Assembly: GCF_023740735.1 (NCBI RefSeq)
Contig: NZ_JAMRXH010000002.1
Coordinates: 372,001-436,000, forward strand
DNA from: Nocardia sp. CDC159
GTDB lineage: Bacteria; Actinomycetota; Actinomycetes; Mycobacteriales; Mycobacteriaceae
Direction: 5' to 3'
Length of the DNA stretch: 64,000 nt
Shown: piece by piece, positions 58,226-64,000 of the stretch
Numbering within the stretch: position 1 is the stretch's first letter
Layout: each line of letters begins with the position of its first letter
Notes under the pieces: model-generated
The model's input: the letters and a program-made list of their open reading frames with translations, nothing else
What the model was told of the DNA's origin: nothing
Databases searched by the model: none
Program-made: the position numbers and the translations under genes

Positions 58226-59620
58226 GTGACTCTGCGCCTGTTCGACACCGAGACGCGGACCCTGCGTGATTTCACGCCCCTGGTCCCCGGCCGTGCATCG
58301 GTGTACCTGTGTGGCGCCACCGTGCAGGGCGAACCCCATATCGGGCATGTGCGCAGCGGGGTCGCCTTCGACGTGCTGCGGCGCTGGCTGACCGCCAGCG
58401 GTTTCGACGTGGCGTTCGTCCGCAACGTCACCGACATCGACGACAAGATCCTCAACAAGGCCGCCGCCGCGGGCCGCCCCTGGTGGGAGTGGGCCGCCAC
58501 GCATGAGCGCGCCTTCGATCGCGCCTACGCCGCGCTGGGCGTGCTGCCGCCGTCGGTGGAGCCGCGCGCCACCGGTCACATCACCCAGATGGTCACGCTG
58601 ATGCAGCGGCTGATCGAGCGCGGCCACGCCTATGGCTCCTGCGGCAACGTGTATTTCGACGTGCGCAGCTATCCGGACTACGGCAAGCTGTCCGGCCACA
58701 AGCTCGACGATGTGGCGCAGGGCGAGAGCGCGGGCGAGGGCAAGCGGGATCCGCGCGACTTCACGCTGTGGAAGGCCGCCAAACCCGGCGAGCCGACCTG
58801 GCCGTCGCCATGGGGCCCGGGTCGGCCCGGCTGGCATCTGGAATGCTCGGCCATGGCCGAGTTCTACCTCGGGGCCGAATTCGACATCCATTGCGGCGGT
58901 ATGGATCTGGTGTTCCCGCACCACGAGAACGAGATCGCCCAGTCCCGCGCCGCCGGGGATGGCTTCGCCCGGTACTGGCTGCACAACGGCTGGGTCACCC
59001 TGGGCGGGGAGAAGATGTCCAAATCCCTCGGCAATACGCTGTCGGTGCCGAATGTGCTGAAAACCGTTCGGGCCGTGGAACTTCGGTTCTATCTGGGCAG
59101 TGCGCAGTACAGCTCGATGCTGGAGTACTCCGATCAGGCGCTGCGCGATGCCGCCCAGACCTATCAGCGGCTCGAGGCCTTCGTGCGGCGCGCGGACGAG
59201 CGCACCGGCGGCCTGCCGGTCGGCAAGTGGACCGACGCGTTCGCCGAGGCGCTGGACGACAATCTCGCGGTTCCCAAGGCACTGGCGGAGATTCACCGCG
59301 TGGTGCACGAGGGCAACCGGGCGCTGGAATCCGGCGCCCTCGACACCGCGCGCGAACTCGGCGGGCAGGTGCGCGCCATGCTCGGCATTCTCGGTGTGGA
59401 TCCACTGGATCCGCACTGGGCCGCCCCGCAGGACTCCTCGGCGGCCCTCGACGCCCTCGACGTACTGGTCGGCGCCGAGCTGGAGCGGCGGCAGCAGGCC
59501 CGCGGCAACAAGGACTGGGCGACCGCCGATGCGGTCCGGGACCGGCTCGGCGCGGCCGGTATCGAAGTCACCGACACCCCGGACGGCCCCGAGTGGAGCC
59601 TGAGCGGAAAGGCGAACTGA
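58226..59620 (+). CDS. cysS: Cysteinyl-tRNA synthetase
   Basis: 464 aa from GTG 58226. HIGH-type motif PHIGH (37-41), KMSKS in [11 protein letters not shown], Zn ligands Cys29 (YLCGATVQ), LECSAM, and [11 protein letters not shown]. The C-terminal [27 protein letters not shown] is the tRNA-binding tail. Class I synthetase (Rv3580c-like). The stop overlaps the rlmB start by one base. Confidence 0.94.
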   Translation: MTLRLFDTETRTLRDFTPLVPGRASVYLCGATVQGEPHIGHVRSGVAFDVLRRWLTASGFDVAFVRNVTDIDDKILNKAAAAGRPWWEWAATHERAFDRAYAALGVLPPSVEPRATGHITQMVTLMQRLIERGHAYGSCGNVYFDVRSYPDYGKLSGHKLDDVAQGESAGEGKRDPRDFTLWKAAKPGEPTWPSPWGPGRPGWHLECSAMAEFYLGAEFDIHCGGMDLVFPHHENEIAQSRAAGDGFARYWLHNGWVTLGGEKMSKSLGNTLSVPNVLKTVRAVELRFYLGSAQYSSMLEYSDQALRDAAQTYQRLEAFVRRADERTGGLPVGKWTDAFAEALDDNLAVPKALAEIHRVVHEGNRALESGALDTARELGGQVRAMLGILGVDPLDPHWAAPQDSSAALDALDVLVGAELERRQQARGNKDWATADAVRDRLGAAGIEVTDTPDGPEWSLSGKAN

Positions 59621-60591
59621 TGGCAGGCAATTCGCAGCGGCGCGGCGCGATCCGCAAGTCCGGCACCAAGAAGGGCCAGACCGTCGGCTCGGGCGGGCAG
59701 CGGCGGCGCGGGCTGGAACCCCGCGGTGCGACACCACCCGCGGAGATGCGCAAATACCACCCGGCCGCCAAGCGGGCCGCGGCCGCGGCGAAGAAGGCCG
59801 CGCAGACCAAGGGCCGCCCCGCCGGACGCCCGAGCACCCGCAAGGGTGACGACGGTCCGGAATTGGTGCTCGGCCGCAATCCGGTGGTGGAGTGCCTGCG
59901 CGCCGGTGTCCCGGCGACCGCGCTCTACGTCGCCAACGGCACCGAGAACGACGAGCGGCTCACCGAGGCCGTGCAGCGTGCCGCCGATACCGGCATCTCG
60001 ATCCTGGAGGTGCCGCGCACCGACCTGGATCGCATGAGCAGCAACGGTTTACATCAGGGCATGGCCCTGCAGGTGCCGCCGTACCGCTACGCGCATCCGG
60101 ACGATCTGCTCGCGTCCGCGCTCGCCTCCGGCACTCCCCCGCTGCTGGTGGCGCTGGACAACATCTCCGATCCGCGCAATCTGGGCGCGGTGATCCGCTC
60201 GGTGGCGGCCTTCGGCGGCCACGGCGTGGTGATTCCGCAGCGGCGCAGCGCCAGCGTGACCGCGGTGGCGTGGCGGACCAGCGCCGGCGCGGCGGCGCGC
60301 TTGCCCGTCGCGCGCGCCACCAATCTGACTCGCACACTGAAGGATTGGGCCAAGGCCGGGCTGCAGGTGGTCGGCCTGGACGCGGGCGGGGACACCTCGC
60401 TCGACGATTTCGACGGCAGCACACCGACGGTCGTGGTGGTCGGGTCCGAGGGCAAGGGCCTGTCGCGGCTGGTCCGCGAGACCTGCGACAGCGTGCTGTC
60501 CATTCCGATGGCGGGCGAGGTGGAATCGCTCAACGCCTCGGTGGCCGCGGGTGTGGTGCTGGCCGATATCGCCCGTCAGCGCCGCGGCTGA
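59620..60591 (+). CDS. rlmB: RlmB-type SPOUT 23S rRNA 2'-O-methyltransferase
   Basis: 323 aa, ATG in TGATG with the cysS stop. An N-terminal basic, disordered extension of about 80 aa ([13 protein letters not shown]) precedes the L30e-like substrate-binding domain ([15 protein letters not shown]) and the SPOUT knot: [59 protein letters not shown]. Expected to methylate G2251 (E. coli numbering) of 23S rRNA; other TrmH-type targets cannot be excluded. Confidence 0.88.
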   Translation: MAGNSQRRGAIRKSGTKKGQTVGSGGQRRRGLEPRGATPPAEMRKYHPAAKRAAAAAKKAAQTKGRPAGRPSTRKGDDGPELVLGRNPVVECLRAGVPATALYVANGTENDERLTEAVQRAADTGISILEVPRTDLDRMSSNGLHQGMALQVPPYRYAHPDDLLASALASGTPPLLVALDNISDPRNLGAVIRSVAAFGGHGVVIPQRRSASVTAVAWRTSAGAAARLPVARATNLTRTLKDWAKAGLQVVGLDAGGDTSLDDFDGSTPTVVVVGSEGKGLSRLVRETCDSVLSIPMAGEVESLNASVAAGVVLADIARQRRG

Positions 60592-60650
60592 CCCGGAAAT
60601 CCGAGCGCGTCAGCGAGCTTTCGCGGTGATCGCCGCCATAGACTTGGCTG

Positions 60651-60947
60651 GTGGCCAGTTACCCGCCCCCGTATTTCCCCGACGAGCCGATCGGCCAGCC
60701 CGTCGAGCATCCGCACGCCACGACGGTGCTGCTGCTCGGGGCGCTGAGCATATTCTGTTGCGGCGCACTGGGTCCCGTGGCGTGGGTGATGGGTAAGCGG
60801 GCGCTGGACCAGATCGAGTACTCCGGCGGCGCGTACGGCGGCCGGACGCAGGTGATGGTGGGTTACATCCTCGGCATCGTCGGCACGATCCTGATGGTGC
60901 TCATGGCGACCCTGTTCCTGCTGCTCCTGATCGGCGGGAGCGGCTAG
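60651..60947 (+). CDS. Small DUF4190-type membrane protein
   Basis: 98 aa from GTG 60651. Pro-rich N-terminus (YPPPYFPDEP), then two membrane helices (TTVLLLGALSIFCCGALGPVAWVMG and MVGYILGIVGTILMVLMATLFLLLLI) around a polar hairpin (KRALDQIEYSGGAYGGRTQV). The DUF4190 layout is common in actinobacteria; function unknown. Convergent with the following crotonase gene, 9 bp away. Confidence 0.78.
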   Translation: MASYPPPYFPDEPIGQPVEHPHATTVLLLGALSIFCCGALGPVAWVMGKRALDQIEYSGGAYGGRTQVMVGYILGIVGTILMVLMATLFLLLLIGGSG

Positions 60948-60956
60948 CGCGGGCGG

Positions 60957-61766
60957 TCAGTCCAGCCGCGGGCGCTCCGGTTCGGCGGGCACCTCCCAGG
61001 CGGGCCACTCCTCGCTCACCCGCCCGGTCCACTGCGGCGAGCGACGATCCCGGACGGCGGCCATACCCTCGGCCGCGTCGACGCTCTTGGCCACATAGGT
61101 GTTGAGCTCGGATTCCAGCGCCGCCACGGCATCCGGGCCCATGCCCAGCCCCTCCCACAGCAGCCGCTTGGACAGCGCCGCGGGCAGCGGGGCCGAACCG
61201 GCGGCGATATCGTGCGCGACCGACAGCGCGGTCGGCAATACCTCCGCCGCGTCGAGGCTGGCATTGGCCAGGCCCATCGCCTTGGCCTCCTCACCGTCGA
61301 AGGTGCGGCCGGTCAGCAGGATGTCGGCGGCATTGGCCATACCGGCCAGCCGGGGCAGCAACCAGTGCGCATAGCCGTCGGCGAGCACGGCACGGCGCAC
61401 CTGATTGAGTCCGTACACCGCATCGCGGGCCAGATAGCGCAGGTCGCACTGCAGTGCGAGGGCCAGCCCAAGGCCGACCGCATGCCCGTTGACCGCCGCG
61501 ATCACCGGTTTGCGAATACGCCAGGGGGCAGGATCGATGGTCGCGGTCACCTCGCCGACGCGGCTGGACAGATCCGCGCCCGCGCAGAACGCGGGCGGCG
61601 TGCCCGTGATGACGACGGCACGGATGCCGTCCTCACCGTCGCAGCGGCGTAGCGCCGCACCGAGTTCGGCAGCCATCGTGGGGGTGAAGGCATTCTGCTG
61701 CGCGGGGCGATGCAGCGTGAGCACGGCGACTCCGGCGGAAACATCGACGTGCAGTTCCGAACTCAT
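60957..61766 (-). CDS. Enoyl-CoA hydratase/isomerase family protein
   Basis: 269 aa from ATG 61766. Crotonase motifs FCAGADLSSR (first oxyanion loop) and VIAAVNGHAVGLGLALALQCDLRYLA (second). The usual catalytic Glu pair is not obvious, so hydratase activity is uncertain. Role and substrate cannot be assigned; no steroid operator is visible upstream. Confidence 0.75.
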   Translation of the reverse strand: MSSELHVDVSAGVAVLTLHRPAQQNAFTPTMAAELGAALRRCDGEDGIRAVVITGTPPAFCAGADLSSRVGEVTATIDPAPWRIRKPVIAAVNGHAVGLGLALALQCDLRYLARDAVYGLNQVRRAVLADGYAHWLLPRLAGMANAADILLTGRTFDGEEAKAMGLANASLDAAEVLPTALSVAHDIAAGSAPLPAALSKRLLWEGLGMGPDAVAALESELNTYVAKSVDAAEGMAAVRDRRSPQWTGRVSEEWPAWEVPAEPERPRLD

Positions 61767-61872
61767 GCGACGAAATCCTAGCTCTGTGCGCGGGTCGTGC
61801 CTGGTACGCGAACGAGCACAACACAGCCGGGCACGATCCCGCAACCGAACCCCACGTAGACGGTATATCTGC

Positions 61873-63054
61873 CTATTTCCGCAACACCTTGCGGCCGATC
61901 GCCCACTTGTGGACCTCGGTGGGGCCGTCGTAGAGCCGGAACGCGCGCATATCGCGGAAGATCATCTCCACCACCGTCTCATCGCTGATCCCGATGCCGC
62001 CCAGCACCTGCACACAGCGGTCGGCGACCTTGAACAGCTCCTCGGAGACGAAGGATTTGGCCATCGAGCTCTCGTGCCGGGCCTTGTGGCCCTGATCCAT
62101 CAGCCAGCACGCGTGCCAGATGGTCAACCGGCATTGATGCAGCGCGATCTCGTTGTCCGCCAACATGAACGACACACCCTCGTGCTCGCCGATGGTCTTG
62201 CCGAAGGCGGTGCGGGTGCGGGCGTGTTCGACGGCGATGCTCTGGGCGCGTTCGGCCGCGCCGAGCCAGCGCATACAGTGCGTGAGCCGGGCCGGGGCCA
62301 GCCGCAGCTGCGCATACCGCAGCGCCTGACCTGTCTCGCCGAGGACGGATTCGCGGGGCAGGGTCAGATTCTCGAATCGGACCACGCCGTGGCCGCCGAC
62401 GTAGTTGCGGTCCATGGTGTTCATCGTGCGCTCGATGACGATACCCCCGGCGGGAGCAGCGTCGCCGTCGGCGAGGAACAGCGTGGGGCCCTCGGGCAGA
62501 TGGGGGTTGGCGGCCAGGCGGGCCATGATGATCCAGGTCTTGGCGCCGTCGGCGCCGGTGATCAGCCACTTGCGGCCGTTGATGGTGAAGTTCGTACCGT
62601 CGAAGGTCGCGGTGGTGGCGAGCTGATCCGGATCCGAACCCGCGCCGTCGGGTTCGGTCATGGCGAAGACCGAGCGCTGCTGTCCGGTGATCACCGGCAT
62701 GAGATAGCGGTCGATCTGGTCCGGATTCGCGACCTTGGACAGCAGGAACATATTGCCCTCGTCGGGCGCGGCACAGTTCATGGCGACCGGGCCGAGGGTG
62801 GACCACCCCGCGGCCTCGTAGAGGACGGCCTGTTCGACGTGGCCGAGCCCGCGCCCGCCCAGTTCCACCGGGGCCTGAATGGTCAGCAGCTTCTCCGCGC
62901 GGGCCAGCTCGACCAGTTCCTGGCGCAGCTCGTCGTTGGGGCCGTGCGCGGTCAGTCGCGGATCACGCTCGTAGGGAACGATCTTGTCGATGACGAACCG
63001 GCGAATCCGGTCGCGTTCGGCCTCGAGGTCGGCGGGCAGCGAGAAGTCGATCAT
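61873..63054 (-). CDS. Acyl-CoA dehydrogenase
   Basis: 393 aa from ATG 63054, with GAAGGTG about 8 bp upstream. MTEPDGAGSDPDQLATTA active-site loop, INGRKWLITGADGAKTW flavin-domain strand, RTRTAFGKTIGEHEGVSFMLADNEIA, and the C-terminal CVQVLGGIGISDETVVEMIFRDMRAFRLYDGPTEVHKWAIGRKVL. The TEVHKW ending marks the long-chain/FadE-like group. It is 106 bp upstream of the crotonase gene on the same strand, so they may form a small fatty-acid unit. Confidence 0.82.
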   Translation of the reverse strand: MIDFSLPADLEAERDRIRRFVIDKIVPYERDPRLTAHGPNDELRQELVELARAEKLLTIQAPVELGGRGLGHVEQAVLYEAAGWSTLGPVAMNCAAPDEGNMFLLSKVANPDQIDRYLMPVITGQQRSVFAMTEPDGAGSDPDQLATTATFDGTNFTINGRKWLITGADGAKTWIIMARLAANPHLPEGPTLFLADGDAAPAGGIVIERTMNTMDRNYVGGHGVVRFENLTLPRESVLGETGQALRYAQLRLAPARLTHCMRWLGAAERAQSIAVEHARTRTAFGKTIGEHEGVSFMLADNEIALHQCRLTIWHACWLMDQGHKARHESSMAKSFVSEELFKVADRCVQVLGGIGISDETVVEMIFRDMRAFRLYDGPTEVHKWAIGRKVLRK

Positions 63055-63128
63055 CGGTGTGCACCTTCGTTCGGGACGGGTGCTGCGAGCATACGACCCG
63101 ATCGACCCAAGACTGAAGGCACCTGCCA

Positions 63129-63878
63129 TCAATCACCGCCGAGGACCTCGTTCAGGAACTTCGCCACGTGGGCGCGGTAGATCTCCGGTTGGTCGTCGTG
63201 CACCAGATGACCGGCCCCGGCAACCAGCACATGCCGCGAATTCGGCCGCAGCGCGGCCATTTCCCGCATCTGACCGGGCGGGGTGATGGTGTGCTCGCCC
63301 TCGATGAGCAGGCCCGGAACCCGGACCGCGCGCCACTGCGCCCAGAAGTCGCGGGTTCCCCACTCCTCGGAGATCTCGCGAAACGTCTCGACCTCGCCGT
63401 GCAGGCGATAGCCATCGGGCCCGGCGACGAAGGAGTTCAGGAAGTAGCGGCCCGCCACCGGCCCGAAGAACTCCAGCACCGCCGCGGCGTCCGGAAACGG
63501 CTGCGGCCAGGCCGCGATCATGGCCGCCCAGTCCCGGGCGGTGCGACCGCGGAAATCCGGCGCCATATCCTCGACCACCAGGGCCCGCACCCGCTCCGGA
63601 TACTCGGCGGCGAAGACCCAGCCGTGCAGCGCACCCATGGAATGACCGATCACGACCATGGGCTCATCGATCCCCCCGGTCGCGTCCGCGAGATCGCGCA
63701 CGAACTCCTCGGTACACAGCTCGTCCGGCGCGGGCCGCCCGTGCCCCGCCGCGTCGAAGGTGAACAGCCGCCCGAACTCGCGCAGCCACGGCAGCTGATC
63801 ACCCCAGGTGCGGGCACTGCCCATCAACCCGTGCAGCAACAGTATCGGCACGCCCGTGCCACCCTCGTCATGAAGCAT
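63129..63878 (-). CDS. Alpha/beta hydrolase, Rv3591c-like
   Basis: 249 aa from ATG 63878. LLLHGLMGSARTW oxyanion region, nucleophile GHSMGALHG, an acid in IEGEHTITPP, and GAGHLVHDDQPEIY with the catalytic His. Single-domain hydrolase with a short cap; substrate unknown. It is divergent from mhuD, the arrangement of Rv3591c-Rv3592. Confidence 0.8.
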   Translation of the reverse strand: MLHDEGGTGVPILLLHGLMGSARTWGDQLPWLREFGRLFTFDAAGHGRPAPDELCTEEFVRDLADATGGIDEPMVVIGHSMGALHGWVFAAEYPERVRALVVEDMAPDFRGRTARDWAAMIAAWPQPFPDAAAVLEFFGPVAGRYFLNSFVAGPDGYRLHGEVETFREISEEWGTRDFWAQWRAVRVPGLLIEGEHTITPPGQMREMAALRPNSRHVLVAGAGHLVHDDQPEIYRAHVAKFLNEVLGGD

Positions 63879-63939
63879 CGCCGACGACGATACGGGTGGA
63901 CCTCCCGCCGCGGCCGCCCGCTGGCCTAGCCTGGTCTAC

Positions 63940-64000
63940 ATGGCTGTTGTGAAGATCAATGCGATCGAGATCCCCGAGGGCGCGGGCCCCGAACTGGAGA
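63940..64000 (+). CDS. mhuD: MhuD-like heme-degrading monooxygenase (5' end only)
   Basis: ATG 63940 opens MAVVKINAIEIPEGAGPELE, which matches the start of the ABM-fold heme oxygenase MhuD (Rv3592). The window ends after 20 codons. The catalytic His and Asn are not yet reached. Confidence 0.75.
   Translation, partial: MAVVKINAIEIPEGAGPELE

Overview
The window is GC-rich actinobacterial DNA with GTG/TTG starts and many ATGA/GTGA overlaps. Almost every recognisable gene has its closest remembered counterpart in the M. tuberculosis Rv3526-Rv3592 interval, but there are no PE/PPE genes. A mycolate-producing relative is implied. Nocardia is my first guess, with Rhodococcus or Gordonia as alternatives. 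No rRNA, tRNA, CRISPR array or intact transposon was seen.

Positions 1-44540 are a compact steroid (cholesterol) catabolism island under two TetR repressors. The KstR2 part (1-14773) degrades the last two rings: ipdAB-ipdC, a leftward kstR2-fadA6-molybdopterin oxidoreductase operon, a leftward ipdF-fadE30 pair, and a rightward fadD3-echA-fadE31-fadE32-fadE33 operon. KstR2-type operators lie before kstR2 and between fadE30 and fadD3. A block of ordinary genes follows (14861-20172: amino-acid permease, DUF427 protein, truncated YoeB toxin, sirtuin, TetR, SDR, cupin). The KstR part resumes with kshA diverging from hsaA-hsaD-hsaC-hsaB, then leftward hsaE-hsaG-hsaF diverging from kstD-chsH3. After a MoxR/DUF58/DUF4129 locus and a decayed gene pair comes the side-chain (igr-type) operon chsE3-chsE1-chsE2-chsH2-chsH1-ltp2, diverging from kstR. 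KstR-type palindromes sit in each divergent KstR promoter region. Together these genes open ring B (KstD, KshA), hydroxylate and cleave ring A (HsaAB, HsaC, HsaD), process the C5 fragment (HsaE-HsaF-HsaG), remove the side chain (Chs/Ltp2) and degrade the HIP rings (FadD3, FadE30-33, Ipd, FadA6).

Positions 44725-63940 are mostly housekeeping and syntenic with Rv3580c-Rv3592: a trehalose-phosphatase/GH15 fusion, a zinc-type ABC transporter behind a Zur-like palindrome, mutY, carbonic anhydrase, disA-radA, an LpqE-like lipoprotein, carD-ispD-ispF-cysS-rlmB, two fatty-acid-type enzymes, a hydrolase and the start of mhuD.

The most unusual signals are two small repeat families. One, with a 32-bp core, lies inside three coding sequences (kstR2, kshA, chsE2) and coincides with an in-frame gain of about 27 residues in each. 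The other is a 75-bp nested palindrome found intergenically at 6071-6144 and several times in 50144-50484.
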